A stretch of 64,000 nt of DNA from positions 1 through 64,000 of the forward strand of contig JAGANL010000002.1 in NCBI GenBank assembly GCA_017624235.1, in the 5' to 3' direction. The notes under the pieces are model-generated. The model ran no database searches. It saw nothing but the letters and a program-made list of their open reading frames with translations, and was not told the DNA's origin. Both the position numbers and the translations under genes were made by a program. The number at the start of each line of letters is the position of its first letter. Position 1 is the stretch's first letter. Of this stretch, positions 35,382 through 45,152 are shown in pieces. The stretch is from Lachnospiraceae bacterium (GTDB taxonomy: Bacteria; Bacillota; Clostridia; Lachnospirales; Lachnospiraceae).

Positions 35382-35423
35382 GAGATATGGTATAAATACA
35401 CATTATTATAAGGAGGACGTAAT

Positions 35424-37142
35424 ATGTCAACAAAAGCGTATTATCCGTTAAATGAGATCGGTGCCGGAAAACCAGGTTTTTCCAAGACCCGTTCTATCAT
35501 TGAAGCAGCTTTCTACGGAAACAATGTGGTAAAAGTAAACACATTAAAGGAAGCTTATGAATTAGCAAAGAATTCTCCGGGAACTGTTGTAACAGACATG
35601 CCGGTATACCATGGAGAAGAGTTCGGTCTTGAGAAAGACGCTAAGGTGCTCTTATTCAATGATGGTGCCGTAACAGGCCGTTATGCAGCAGCACGCCGTA
35701 TCAAAGGCGAGCCGGGTGTTGATGAAGCAAAGCTGGATAAAGTAGTTATGGATGCAATCTATGAGACACGTTGGAAAACCATGTATCATGCAGAGTGCTT
35801 CGTAGGTCTGGATCCGGAATTCATGGTAAAGGCTCACCTCTTAATTCCGGAAGGAGAAGAGAACATCCTTTACAACTGGATGATCAACTTCCAGTATATG
35901 TCTGATGAATATGTTAAGATGTACAAGAACTCCAAACCGGTTGGAGATGGCAAAGAGCCGGATATCTACATCTTCTCTGATCCGCAGTGGGCACCTCATG
36001 ATGCTCCGGATGTAGATTACAGCTGCTTAAGCGATCCGCTTACACTGTGCTACTTTGATACAAACCAGAACTGTGCAGCAATCCTTGGTATGAGATACTT
36101 CGGTGAGCACAAGAAAGGTACTCTGACCATGGCTTGGGCACTGGCTAACAGAAACGGTTATGCAGCATGCCACGGTGGACAGAAAGAGTATTCTCTGGAA
36201 GGCGGCAAGAAGTTCGTTGCTTCCGTATATGGTCTGTCCGGATCCGGTAAGTCTACTCTGACACATGCTAAGCATGGCGGAAAATATGACGCATTCGGCG
36301 GTATCAAGGTTCTTCATGATGATGCGTTCATTATCAATACAGATACCTGTGCTTCCGTAGCACTTGAGCCTACATACTTCGATAAGACAGCAGATTATCC
36401 GACAGGATGCCCGGATAATGAATATCTGCTTTCCGCTCAGAACTGCTCCTGTACACTGGACAGTGAGGGCAAGCTTCAGTTAGTAACTGAGGATATCAGA
36501 AACGGCAACGGCCGTGCAATCAAGTCTAAATTATGGTCTCCGAACCGTGTAGATAAGATTGATGCACCGGTTAATGCAATCTTCTGGATTATGAAAGACC
36601 CGACCATCCCGCCGGTAGTAAAATTAAAAGGTGCTGCACTTGCTTCCGTTATGGGTGCTACACTGGCTACTAAGACTTCTACAGCAGAGCGTGTTGCAGC
36701 AGGTACTGACTTAAATGCAATCCGTATCGTGCCTTACGCTAACCCGTTCAGAACCTATCCGCTGGTTAACGACTATGAGAAGTTCAAAAAGCTCGTTGAA
36801 GAGAAGAATGTAGACTGCTACATCGTTAATACAGGTGACTTCATGGGACACAAGTGCCAGAAGGAAGATACCTTGGGCATTCTGGAGACAATCGTTGAAG
36901 GAAAAGCTAAATTTGAGCAGTGGGGACCTTTCGAAGATATCGAAATCATGAATGACTGGTCCGGTAAGACAGGTGATTTCACACCTGACTTAAACGATGC
37001 TGAATACAAAGCTGCACTGAAGGCTGCTATGCAGACTCGTGTAGATGCTGTAAAGGGATTTGCTGAGAAGAAGGAAGGCTATGATAAGCTTCCAGATGAA
37101 GCACTTGCAGCATTACAGAAATTAGTAGATGAACTTAACTAA
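35424..37142 (+). CDS. pckA: Phosphoenolpyruvate carboxykinase (ATP)
   Basis: Interconverts oxaloacetate and PEP with ADP/ATP; in anaerobes it often runs toward oxaloacetate, saving ATP. The 572-aa protein has the kinase P-loop 'GLSGSGKST' (270-278), the metal-binding 'HDDAFII' and the substrate region upstream. It is ~40 residues longer than E. coli PckA (540). AAGGAGG precedes ATG 35424. Codon choice is restricted (GTA, AAA, CCG), as in highly expressed genes. Confidence 0.94.
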   Translation: MSTKAYYPLNEIGAGKPGFSKTRSIIEAAFYGNNVVKVNTLKEAYELAKNSPGTVVTDMPVYHGEEFGLEKDAKVLLFNDGAVTGRYAAARRIKGEPGVDEAKLDKVVMDAIYETRWKTMYHAECFVGLDPEFMVKAHLLIPEGEENILYNWMINFQYMSDEYVKMYKNSKPVGDGKEPDIYIFSDPQWAPHDAPDVDYSCLSDPLTLCYFDTNQNCAAILGMRYFGEHKKGTLTMAWALANRNGYAACHGGQKEYSLEGGKKFVASVYGLSGSGKSTLTHAKHGGKYDAFGGIKVLHDDAFIINTDTCASVALEPTYFDKTADYPTGCPDNEYLLSAQNCSCTLDSEGKLQLVTEDIRNGNGRAIKSKLWSPNRVDKIDAPVNAIFWIMKDPTIPPVVKLKGAALASVMGATLATKTSTAERVAAGTDLNAIRIVPYANPFRTYPLVNDYEKFKKLVEEKNVDCYIVNTGDFMGHKCQKEDTLGILETIVEGKAKFEQWGPFEDIEIMNDWSGKTGDFTPDLNDAEYKAALKAAMQTRVDAVKGFAEKKEGYDKLPDEALAALQKLVDELN

Positions 37143-37172
37143 TTTGAAGTCAAATCTGATGAAAAGGTTAAG

Positions 37173-37203
37173 ACGGAGAAATCGCAAGGTTTCTCCGTTT
37201 TTT
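37173..37203 (+). terminator. Terminator after pckA
   Basis: ACGGAGAAA and TTTCTCCGT arms form a 9-bp stem with an 8-nt loop, followed by six T. It separates pckA from the 6S RNA gene. Confidence 0.9.
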
Positions 37204-37207
37204 CCAG

Positions 37208-37236
37208 TTGTAAAATAGGAGAAAATCGGATATAAT
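37208..37236 (+). promoter_or_regulatory. 6S RNA promoter
   Basis: TTGTAA (37208-37213) and a perfect TATAAT (37231-37236) are spaced by 17 bp. The start would fall near 37242, exactly at the 5' end of the RNA. Confidence 0.8.
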
Positions 37237-37241
37237 AAAAG

Positions 37242-37460
37242 TAACCTGAGATGTACGATAACTCCTGCTATTTTGAACCTACATTTACTTTAAACGGGAT
37301 TCCTACATCATTGCACGGCTGTCAAGCCCCCACTTTACTGTGCTGCTATGTAAGGCAGACAGAAAAGGATTGGAGGGGAAGGCAAAAGTGTGATTGCGGT
37401 CGCCCACCTAGCTTAGCTAGGAGTCAAAGTGCAGGAAGCGGCATTTTGGGGATATACAAA
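37242..37460 (+). ncRNA. ssrS: 6S RNA
   Basis: 6S RNA binds housekeeping RNA polymerase and lowers transcription in slow growth. The 5' end 'ACCTGAGATGTACG' resembles E. coli 6S 'CTCTGAGATGTTCG', and the 3' end 'GCGGCATTTTGGGGAT' resembles 'GCGGCATCTCGGAGAT'. CCTGAGATG (37245-37253) pairs throughout with CATTTTGGG (37442-37450), giving the closing stem of the rod. The interior has 'CTATTTTGAACCTACAT', which I associate with clostridial 6S. About 219 nt, flanked by its own promoter and terminator. Confidence 0.85.
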
Positions 37461-37468
37461 AGATAAGA

Positions 37469-37491
37469 AGCAGCCAATTTGGCTGCTTTTT
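37469..37491 (+). terminator. Terminator of 6S RNA gene
   Basis: AGCAGCC and GGCTGCT arms with an AATTT loop, followed by T5. Confidence 0.85.
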
Positions 37492-37529
37492 ATCTTTTCT
37501 GCATCAGTTTCAATCAGAGAGGAGAATAC

Positions 37530-39755
37530 ATGAACCGGGAAAGTCGAATGCGATGGAAAATGGCAGGGATTGTCGGTGGAATCCTCCTTCTTGCAGTTTT
37601 ATGGGAATGCGCAGGAGCGGGAGAAAGTAAACTGCAGGAGGAAGGAAAATGTGCAGTGACGGAGAAAGAGGCAGAATATCTGGTCGGTATTCTCAAAGAG
37701 ACGGCAGTGGGAAAAGAGCAGGAAAAGGAAATCGTGCAGCAGGCGGAGCTTCTTGCAAGCGACAGGACGCAGAACAGGACGATATTTCTGGATACATATA
37801 TGGAGCTTGTAGAGCGGTATGGATTGGGAGAATATCTATATGAAAAGGAAGTATTACCGCTTGCTTTTGAAAATGACCGCATTCAATGTAACAAGGAAAG
37901 CTATCGAATCGCTGGAGTAGAAGATGGCTTTGGTGAAGAGCAATGGAAGAAAATAAGATATCGTGAAGTGAGAGCAATCATCTGGAATCAGCAGCCGGAA
38001 GCGAATCAGATGGCGGAAAGCAGTGAAGAACAGGAAGAGGAAGCATGTATTGCATGGGAGATTTTGAAAAATGATACGGTACTGGAAAATGTATGGATTA
38101 CGGATGTAAAGGAGCATACGCTGGGCTGCTTTTGGAACAATCTGGCTTTTCAGATGGAAGGAGACTGGAAGGAAGCGGAAAGAGAACAGATTGCGGATTT
38201 GCAGTTTACAGACGGACAGTGCAGTCAGGTGAAGGTGAAAAGGGACAAAGTAGCCGGAAAGCTGCTTCGAATAGGAGAAGGAGAGCTGGAGATTGAAGGA
38301 CAGGGCAGTTTTCCGGTTGCCACAGGCTTTCAGGGTTATCGTTTGTATGATGTGCTATGCAGTTATGAGATGAGAGAGCTTCCAATCGGATATGAATATG
38401 CGGATTATGTGATAGAGGATGGAAAAGTCTGTGCGGCTTTACTCAGGCAGAAGGAAAACATGGAAAATATCCGTGTTCTGCTGCATACAGATGATTATAC
38501 AGGGATTTATCATGAACAGGTCGTTATCAGCTGTGAAGGGGCCTTTCGGATAGAATGGAACAATGGACGGGATCAGCAGAGCTTTTCTGCGGGAGATCGT
38601 TTGGAGCTTCGGAAAGAAAGCCCGTATTTTCAGGAAGATGACAGGGTGAAGGTGATTCCGGAGGCATGGACAGACCGCCTGAAGGCCGAGAGTATTGTAC
38701 GCAGTCAGGGGATTCCATCCTATCATGGCAGTCTGGAGGTGGTTTTGGAGGAGCAGGGGCTTTATGTGGTGAACGAGGTACTGTTGGAGGAGTACTTATG
38801 TGCGGTCGTACCCAGTGAGATGCCGTCCGGTTATCCGATGGAGGCATTAAAGGCGCAGAGCATCTGTGCCAGGACATATGCGTATCAAAATCTGCTGCAT
38901 GCTGGTCTGCCTGACTATGGGGCTCATGTGGATGACAGTACGGCCTATCAGGTCTACAATAATATTTCGGAACAGGAGCGGTCGACCCGTGCGGTCAAAG
39001 AAACATGCGGACAGATTTTGTGGAATGGGGAAGGTCCACAAATGACTTACTATTATTCGACATCCTGCGGCTATGGAACGGATGAGGGAATCTGGGGCAA
39101 AAGCGGGACAGAGGTGAAACTTAAGGCAAGGCATATTGCACCACAGGAGGAAGAGGTGCAGGCTGTGTCGACAAACGATTTTTCAGCATGGATACTGGGA
39201 AAGGGATCCATGGATTATGAACGGGAGGAATCGTGGTATCGGTGGAGCTATGAGGTAGAGAAGCTGGATAGCAGGCTCCTGTTTGCGCATTTACAGGAGA
39301 GGCAGAAGGCGGCACCCGGACAGATTCTTACCTTACGGGACGGAACATATCAGATAGGAGAAATACAGGAGCTGGGGAAGCTTTTGGATATCCGTATTGA
39401 AAAAAGGGGCACCGGGGGAGTGGCAGAGGAGCTGGTGATAGAGGGAGAAAAGCAGACGGTAAAGGTGATTTCGGAATATAATATCCGTTACGTGCTGTGT
39501 GATGGAAAGACGGAAGTCATACGACAGGATGGCAGCAGACAGCTCCTGTCAAACTTGCTGCCCAGTGCCTTCTTTATAATCGAAGCTGGAAAAGAGAAGG
39601 GAAGTGTGGTAGGATATAGGTTAATTGGTGGTGGCTATGGACACGGTGTCGGAATGAGCCAGAACGGAGCCGCGAATATGGCAGAGTGCGGAAGGAAGGC
39701 GGAGGAGATTCTGGCATTCTTTTTTCAGGGAAGCCAGGTGAAAACAGTTTACTAA
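37530..39755 (+). CDS. SpoIID/LytB-domain protein
   Basis: The 741-aa protein has an N-terminal membrane segment ('MAGIVGGILLLAVLWECAG'), a long Glu-rich region of unknown fold (to about residue 400), then a SpoIID domain: 'VVNEVLLEEYLCAVVPSEMP', 'EALKAQSICARTYAY', 'STSCGYGTDEGIWG' and the closing 'GGGYGHGVGMSQNGA'. SpoIID is a lytic transglycosylase for engulfment during sporulation. This protein is twice the usual SpoIID length, so it is a related wall enzyme rather than SpoIID itself. I chose ATG 37530 with AGAGAGGAG upstream. Confidence 0.87.
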   Translation: MNRESRMRWKMAGIVGGILLLAVLWECAGAGESKLQEEGKCAVTEKEAEYLVGILKETAVGKEQEKEIVQQAELLASDRTQNRTIFLDTYMELVERYGLGEYLYEKEVLPLAFENDRIQCNKESYRIAGVEDGFGEEQWKKIRYREVRAIIWNQQPEANQMAESSEEQEEEACIAWEILKNDTVLENVWITDVKEHTLGCFWNNLAFQMEGDWKEAEREQIADLQFTDGQCSQVKVKRDKVAGKLLRIGEGELEIEGQGSFPVATGFQGYRLYDVLCSYEMRELPIGYEYADYVIEDGKVCAALLRQKENMENIRVLLHTDDYTGIYHEQVVISCEGAFRIEWNNGRDQQSFSAGDRLELRKESPYFQEDDRVKVIPEAWTDRLKAESIVRSQGIPSYHGSLEVVLEEQGLYVVNEVLLEEYLCAVVPSEMPSGYPMEALKAQSICARTYAYQNLLHAGLPDYGAHVDDSTAYQVYNNISEQERSTRAVKETCGQILWNGEGPQMTYYYSTSCGYGTDEGIWGKSGTEVKLKARHIAPQEEEVQAVSTNDFSAWILGKGSMDYEREESWYRWSYEVEKLDSRLLFAHLQERQKAAPGQILTLRDGTYQIGEIQELGKLLDIRIEKRGTGGVAEELVIEGEKQTVKVISEYNIRYVLCDGKTEVIRQDGSRQLLSNLLPSAFFIIEAGKEKGSVVGYRLIGGGYGHGVGMSQNGAANMAECGRKAEEILAFFFQGSQVKTVY

Positions 39756-39769
39756 GAAGGGTGAGAAGC

Positions 39770-40606
39770 ATGATCCGGAAATTATTTTGTATCGGCAGGA
39801 ATTTTGCCAGGCAGCTTGCAAGAGATAATGTAAATTCATATGCTGCAAGCATCGCTTTTTTTATCTTTCTGTCGATTATTCCTATGCTGATGCTGCTCTG
39901 CGCGGTGCTGCCGTATACCAATCTGACGGAAGCAGACCTGATGAGGGCATTGGTAGAATTTGTTCCATCCAGCATGGATAGCTTTATCGTCAACCAGGTT
40001 GCTTATGTGTACGACAAATCTCCGGGTGTACTGTCCATTTCTGCTATTGTGACCGTGTGGTCGGCAGCCAAAGGGGTGCTCGCTCTGATGCGTGGATTGA
40101 ATGCGGTAAACGGTGTAGTAGTGGAACGGGGATATGTCAGGCAAAGGCTGGAGGCCTGTGTATATACGGTCATTATGCTGGCAGCGGTAGTACTTTCGCT
40201 TGGCTTTATGGTTTTTGGAAATGTCATACGGGACTTTCTGCTACAGCATTTTCCTGCAATCGGTATTGTGTTTAAGGTATTGGCAAGGTTTCGATTTCTG
40301 ATGACATGGGCAGTGCTGACGGTGGTATTTACCTTGCTCTATACGTGGATTCCGAATAAGAAGATGCGCCTGAAAATGCAGATACCGGGAGCCGTTTTTG
40401 TGGCAGTGGCATGGAGTATTTTTTCGTATGGATTTTCGGTTTATGTAGATCATTATGAAGGGCTCAGCATGTACGGAAGCATGACCACGATTATCATTGT
40501 TATGCTGTGGCTGTACTGCTGTATGTATATCGTGATGATTGGAGCGAATATGAACCGATATTTTAAGCCGGCTTATAAAGTATTTATGGAAAAGGATGAA
40601 GCCTGA
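39770..40606 (+). CDS. YihY/virulence factor BrkB family membrane protein
   Basis: The 278-aa protein has about six transmembrane helices and the family signature: 'NSYAASIAFFIFLSIIPML', 'WSAAKGVLALMRGLNAV', 'WIPNKKMRLKMQIPGA', 'YGSMTTIIIVMLWLYCCMY'. Despite the old 'ribonuclease BN' label, the family's function is unsettled. ATG 39770 was chosen from AAGGGTGAG upstream; the longer frame overlaps the preceding gene. It follows that gene by 14 nt. Confidence 0.9.
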   Translation: MIRKLFCIGRNFARQLARDNVNSYAASIAFFIFLSIIPMLMLLCAVLPYTNLTEADLMRALVEFVPSSMDSFIVNQVAYVYDKSPGVLSISAIVTVWSAAKGVLALMRGLNAVNGVVVERGYVRQRLEACVYTVIMLAAVVLSLGFMVFGNVIRDFLLQHFPAIGIVFKVLARFRFLMTWAVLTVVFTLLYTWIPNKKMRLKMQIPGAVFVAVAWSIFSYGFSVYVDHYEGLSMYGSMTTIIIVMLWLYCCMYIVMIGANMNRYFKPAYKVFMEKDEA

Positions 40607-40657
40607 CAGAGCGTAAGAGATAGAATAGCAGACAGTAGGGAAGGAGCAGGGAATCAG

Positions 40658-41161
40658 ATGCACAATCAGTTGACACAGAAGGATATTGAGAAGATGCAGG
40701 AGGAAATTGAACATCGCAGATTAGTGGAGCGGCCGAAGCTTCTGGAGGCTGTGAAGGAAGCCAGGGCACAGGGAGACTTGAGTGAGAATTTTGAGTATTA
40801 TGCGGCAAAACGGGAAAAGAACCGGAATGAGAGCCGTATACGGTTTCTGGAACGGATGATTAAGACGGCAGAGGTGGTATCCGATGAATCCAAAGAGGAT
40901 GAGGTCGGCATGAACAATACGGTTACCGTATTATTTGAAGAGGACGGAAGCGTGGAAACCTATAAGATTGTTACAGCCATGCGCTGCAATTCCCTGGAGG
41001 GTCTGGTCAGCGTGGAGTCTCCGATTGGGAAGGCACTTTTGGGGCATAAGGCTGGAGAGCGCGTGGAGGTACAGGTCAGTCCCGATTACAGCTATTATCT
41101 GGTCATTCAGTCGATTGAGAATACGGAGGATGATGGAAGCGATAAGCTGAGAAGCTTTTAG
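40658..41161 (+). CDS. greA: Transcription elongation factor GreA
   Basis: GreA enters the RNA polymerase secondary channel and rescues backtracked complexes by stimulating transcript cleavage. The 167-aa protein has the N-terminal coiled coil with the acidic tip ('AQGDLSENFEYYAAK') and C-terminal globular domain ('SPIGKALLGHKAGERVEVQV'). It is followed by a pheS T-box leader with its own promoter. Confidence 0.94.
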   Translation: MHNQLTQKDIEKMQEEIEHRRLVERPKLLEAVKEARAQGDLSENFEYYAAKREKNRNESRIRFLERMIKTAEVVSDESKEDEVGMNNTVTVLFEEDGSVETYKIVTAMRCNSLEGLVSVESPIGKALLGHKAGERVEVQVSPDYSYYLVIQSIENTEDDGSDKLRSF

Positions 41162-41197
41162 GATATCAGCACTTTTAGGGTATCAGAGAATTATGGC

Positions 41198-41226
41198 TTG
41201 ACAGCGCGGAAAGAGAAGTTTAAAAT
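41198..41226 (+). promoter_or_regulatory. Promoter of the pheST operon
   Basis: A perfect TTGACA (41198-41203) and TAAAAT (41221-41226) are spaced by 17 bp. Transcription should start near 41233, giving a leader of about 350 nt. Confidence 0.8.
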
Positions 41227-41249
41227 AATACACAGTAATGCAATATGCA

Positions 41250-41526
41250 AAAGCAGAGAAGGTGCTGATTACCACAGGTAATCCTGTCAGTGACTGGCAG
41301 CAGTAGGCGGATATTTTCTTACAGAGAGAAGGAGTCATCGGTTGAAAGCTCCTTTAAGTTCAGATATCTGGCTGAAATTCCCACCGGAGCTTTCAGGCTG
41401 AAATGGTGCAGTAGGTCTGGACGTTTGGCACGTTACGCCAAAGAGAGCCTGTTTACAGGAATGTGGGTGGTACCGCGGAGAGATTCGTCCCTTGTATATC
41501 AAAGAGATATACAGGGGATTTTTTGT
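41250..41526 (+). promoter_or_regulatory. T-box leader (tRNA-Phe sensing) with terminator
   Basis: The T-box core 'GGGTGGTACCGCG' lies at 41464-41476. It is followed by a terminator whose arms CCCTTGTATATC (41489-41500) and GATATACAGGGG (41506-41517) precede a T-rich run. Upstream stem I-like hairpins occur (e.g. AAGGAG...CTCCTT at 41329-41355). Uncharged tRNA-Phe should favour the antiterminator and allow pheST expression. I did not map the UUC specifier with certainty. Confidence 0.92.
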
Positions 41527-41586
41527 TTCATAAGAAATTTTGAAGCCGGCAGGTACAGCCTTCTCATCAGCAGAAAGGAAAAGAGT

Positions 41587-42606
41587 ATGAAGGAAAAATT
41601 AGAGCAGATCAAACAGGAAGCGTTAAAGCAGATTGAAGTCAGCGATGCCTTGGAAAAACTCAATGAGGTCAGAGTAAACTTCCTTGGAAAGAAGGGGGAA
41701 CTGACTGCTGTATTAAAGAGCATGAAGGATGTGGCACCGGAGGACAGACCGAAGGTGGGTCAGCTTGTCAATGAGACAAGGGAAGAAATCGAGAGAGTAT
41801 TGGATGAGGCCAAAACAAAAATGGAGCGTGCTGTGCGCGAGGCAAAGATGAAGGCAGAGGTCATTGATGTAACGCTTCCGGCAAAAAAGAATAATGTAGG
41901 ACACCGTCATCCGAATACGATTGCTCTGGAGGAAGTAGAGAGAATCTTCGTTGGCATGGGCTATGAGGTCGTAGAGGGACCGGAGGTGGAGAAGGATTAT
42001 TACAACTTTGAAGCGCTCAATATTCCGGCGGATCATCCGGCAAAGGATGAACAGGACACCTTTTATATTACGGGAGATATTTTGTTAAGAACCCAGACCT
42101 CTCCGGTACAGGTACGTGAGATGGAAAAGGGTAAGCTGCCAATCCGTATGATTGCACCGGGCAGGGTATTCCGTTCCGATGAAGTGGATGCAACCCATTC
42201 CCCGTCCTTCCATCAGATTGAAGGTCTGGTCATCGATAAGAATATTACCTTTGCAGATTTGAAGGGAACGCTGGCAGAGTTTGCCAGGGAACTGTTTGGC
42301 GAGGATACGAAAGTCAAATTCAGACCGCATCATTTCCCGTTTACAGAGCCGTCTGCAGAGGTGGATGTCAGCTGCTTTAAGTGCGGCGGAAAGGGCTGCC
42401 GTTTCTGTAAGGGCAGTGGCTGGATTGAAATCCTGGGCTGCGGTATGGTACATCCGAGAGTACTGAAAATGAGCGGTATTGATCCGGAAGAATATTCCGG
42501 CTTCGCGTTTGGTGTGGGACTGGAGCGTATCGCCTTATTAAAATACGAGATTGATGACATGAGACTGCTTTACGAGAATGATATCCGTTTCCTGAAACAG
42601 TTTTAA
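41587..42606 (+). CDS. pheS: Phenylalanine-tRNA ligase alpha subunit
   Basis: PheS holds the catalytic core of the alpha2-beta2 synthetase. The 339-aa protein has an N-terminal coiled coil (about 1-90) and class II motifs: motif 2 region '[19 protein letters not shown]' and motif 3 '[16 protein letters not shown]'. I chose ATG 41587 with AAAGGA upstream; the reading frame stays open through the T-box but that part is leader RNA. Confidence 0.97.
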   Translation: MKEKLEQIKQEALKQIEVSDALEKLNEVRVNFLGKKGELTAVLKSMKDVAPEDRPKVGQLVNETREEIERVLDEAKTKMERAVREAKMKAEVIDVTLPAKKNNVGHRHPNTIALEEVERIFVGMGYEVVEGPEVEKDYYNFEALNIPADHPAKDEQDTFYITGDILLRTQTSPVQVREMEKGKLPIRMIAPGRVFRSDEVDATHSPSFHQIEGLVIDKNITFADLKGTLAEFARELFGEDTKVKFRPHHFPFTEPSAEVDVSCFKCGGKGCRFCKGSGWIEILGCGMVHPRVLKMSGIDPEEYSGFAFGVGLERIALLKYEIDDMRLLYENDIRFLKQF

Positions 42607-42643
42607 TAGAAAAAGAAAACAGAAAGAAAGGCATGGTTAAATT

Positions 42644-45073
42644 ATGAATACAGCATTATCATGGATTAAAGCATATGTGCCAGAGCTTGCATGCACGGAT
42701 CAGGAATATTGCGATGCAATGACCTTAAGCGGCACAAAGGTAGAGGGCTATGAAAGACTGGATAAGAATCTGGATAAAATCGTAGTAGGACAGGTTGAGA
42801 AGATTGAAAAGCATCCGGATGCCGATAAATTGATCGTTTGTCAGGTCAATGTGGGAAATGAGACGATTCAGATTGTTACCGGAGCACCGAATGTAAAGGA
42901 AGGTGACAAGGTTCCGGTCGTATTGGACGGAGGAAAGGTAGCAGGCGGACATGACGGAGGCCCGCTGCCGGAGGAGGGAATTAAGATCAAAGCCGGTAAG
43001 TTAAGAGGTGTTCCTTCCAACGGTATGATGTGCTCGATTGAGGAGCTTGGTTCTTCCCGTGAGATGTATCCGGATGCACCGGAGAATGGAATCTATATTC
43101 TGCCGCAGGATACTCCGGTAGGAGCAGATGCTGTAGAGGTGCTTGGACTGCGGGATACCGTATTTGAATATGAGATCACTTCCAATCGTGTAGACTGCTA
43201 CAGTATTCTGGGTATTGCAAGGGAGGCAGCAGCAACCTTCCGTAAGCCGTTTGTGCCGCCGGTGGTAGAGGTAAAGGAAAACGGTGAGAATGTCAATGAT
43301 TATGTATCGGTAGAGGTAAAGGACACCGATCTCTGCACCAGATATTGTGCAAGAGTATGTAAGAATATTAAGATTGGGCCGTCACCGGAATGGATGCAGA
43401 GAAGACTGGCAGCCAGCGGTATCCGTCCGATCAATAATCTGGTGGATATTACCAATTATGTGATGGAGGAATATGGACAGCCGATGCACGCCTTTGATCT
43501 GGATAAGGTGGCAGGGCACAAGATTATCGTACGCCGTGCCAAGGACGGCGATGAGTTTCAGACCCTCGACGGGCAGATGCGTAAGTTAGACTCGGAGGTT
43601 CTGATGATCTGCGATGCAGAAAAGGAAATCGGCATTGCCGGAATCATGGGCGGAGAGAATTCCAAGATTACGGATGACGTAAAGACCGTCTTATTTGAAG
43701 CAGCGACCTTCAATGGTGCCAATATCCGTAAATCTGCCAAGAGAATCGGATTAAGAACGGATGCTTCCGGTATCTTTGAGAAGGGACTGGATCCGTACAA
43801 TGCTCAGGCAGCCATTGACAGGGCATGTCAGCTGATTGAAGAGCTGGGCTGTGGTGAGGTGGTCGGAGGCATGGTAGATGTCTGTGAACCGCTTCCGGAG
43901 AAGAAATATCTTTCTTTCTTACCGGGGAAATACAACAAATTATTGGGAACCGATGTCAGCAGGGAGGATATGCTTGAGATTTTCAAGCGTCTTGAAATTG
44001 AGCATATCGTAAATAGCAGCGGCGAAGAATGTCTGGGTATTCCTTCTTTCCGTCAGGATCTGGAAGGGGATGCAGACATTGCGGAAGAGGTGGCAAGATT
44101 CTTTGGCTATGATAAGATTCCGACTACTTTGCCAAGCGGTGAGGCTACGACAGGAAAGCTTTCCTTTAAGATGCGTGTGGAAGCAAAGGCAAGGGATATT
44201 GCAGAGTTCTGTGGATTCTCACAGGGCATGAGCTATTCCTTTGAGAGTCCGAAGGTATTTGACAAGCTGCTGCTGCCACAGGACAGTCCGCTGCGTCAGA
44301 CTGTTACGATTTCTAACCCGCTGGGTGAGGATTTCTCCGTTATGAGAACCATATCCTTAAATGGAATGTTGACCTCTCTGGCAACCAACTATAACAGAAG
44401 AAATAAAGATGTAAGGCTTTATGAGCTCGGCAATATCTATCTGCCGCATGCCCTGCCTCTGACAGAGCTGCCGGACGAGAGAATGCAGTTTACGCTTGGA
44501 ATGTATGGAGAAGGCGATTTCTTTACCATGAAGGGCGTCATTGAAGAGTTCTTTGATGTCATCGGAATGCGTAAGAAACCGGTGTATGACCCGAAGGCAG
44601 GAAAGCCGTTCTTACATCCGGGACGTCAGGCTAACATCCTGTATGATGGTAAGGTAGTCGGCTATCTGGGTGAAGTACACCCGGAGGTGCTGGATAACTA
44701 CAATATCGGTACCAAGGCATATGTGGCTGTTCTGGATATGCCGGAGGTTCTTCCGTTCGCAACCTTTAACCGGAAATATGAAGGCATTGCAAAATACCCG
44801 GCAGTCAGCCGCGACATCAGTATGGTCGTACCGAAAGAGATTCTGGTAGGACAGATTGAAAATATGATTGCGCAGCGTGGCGGCAAGATACTGGAATCCT
44901 ATCAGTTGTTTGACATTTACGAGGGTGCTCAGATTAAGGAAGGCTTCAAGTCGGTGGCATATTCCATTACCTTCCGTGCAAAGGACAGGACACTGGAAGA
45001 GAATGATGTGGCAGCAGCTATGAAGAAGATTTTGAATGGTCTGGAAGGGCTTGGAATTGAATTGAGACAGTAG
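42644..45073 (+). CDS. pheT: Phenylalanine-tRNA ligase beta subunit
   Basis: PheT provides tRNA binding and editing. The 809-aa protein has an N-terminal tRNA-binding OB fold (about 40-150; 'KHPDADKLIVCQVNVG'), B3/B4 editing domain (about 210-400), B5 domain and the C-terminal anticodon-binding domain ('ISMVVPKEILVGQIENM'). Length is typical. It lies 37 nt after pheS and ends at a strong terminator. Confidence 0.97.
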   Translation: MNTALSWIKAYVPELACTDQEYCDAMTLSGTKVEGYERLDKNLDKIVVGQVEKIEKHPDADKLIVCQVNVGNETIQIVTGAPNVKEGDKVPVVLDGGKVAGGHDGGPLPEEGIKIKAGKLRGVPSNGMMCSIEELGSSREMYPDAPENGIYILPQDTPVGADAVEVLGLRDTVFEYEITSNRVDCYSILGIAREAAATFRKPFVPPVVEVKENGENVNDYVSVEVKDTDLCTRYCARVCKNIKIGPSPEWMQRRLAASGIRPINNLVDITNYVMEEYGQPMHAFDLDKVAGHKIIVRRAKDGDEFQTLDGQMRKLDSEVLMICDAEKEIGIAGIMGGENSKITDDVKTVLFEAATFNGANIRKSAKRIGLRTDASGIFEKGLDPYNAQAAIDRACQLIEELGCGEVVGGMVDVCEPLPEKKYLSFLPGKYNKLLGTDVSREDMLEIFKRLEIEHIVNSSGEECLGIPSFRQDLEGDADIAEEVARFFGYDKIPTTLPSGEATTGKLSFKMRVEAKARDIAEFCGFSQGMSYSFESPKVFDKLLLPQDSPLRQTVTISNPLGEDFSVMRTISLNGMLTSLATNYNRRNKDVRLYELGNIYLPHALPLTELPDERMQFTLGMYGEGDFFTMKGVIEEFFDVIGMRKKPVYDPKAGKPFLHPGRQANILYDGKVVGYLGEVHPEVLDNYNIGTKAYVAVLDMPEVLPFATFNRKYEGIAKYPAVSRDISMVVPKEILVGQIENMIAQRGGKILESYQLFDIYEGAQIKEGFKSVAYSITFRAKDRTLEENDVAAAMKKILNGLEGLGIELRQ

Positions 45074-45086
45074 AAAAGAGATTCAG

Positions 45087-45124
45087 AAAAGGTGCAGAGT
45101 ATAAAAGAGCTCTGCACCTTTTCG
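45087..45124. terminator. Bidirectional terminator between pheT and cotJC
   Basis: AAAAGGTGCAGAG and CTCTGCACCTTTT form a perfect 13-bp stem with a 10-nt loop. The A/T-flanked symmetry suits both convergent units. Confidence 0.92.
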
Positions 45125-45152
45125 GGTTTGAACCGGAGGTATTGGAAGTAGC

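Noticed and set aside
37251..37466. A 71-codon open frame on the plus strand
   Set aside because: It lies within the 6S RNA, has no ribosome binding site, and the RNA pairing and promoter/terminator explain the sequence.
41290..41586. N-terminal extension of pheS through the upstream region
   Set aside because: The frame is open, but the region is a T-box leader with a terminator; the ATG at 41587 has its own ribosome binding site and gives the normal PheS length.
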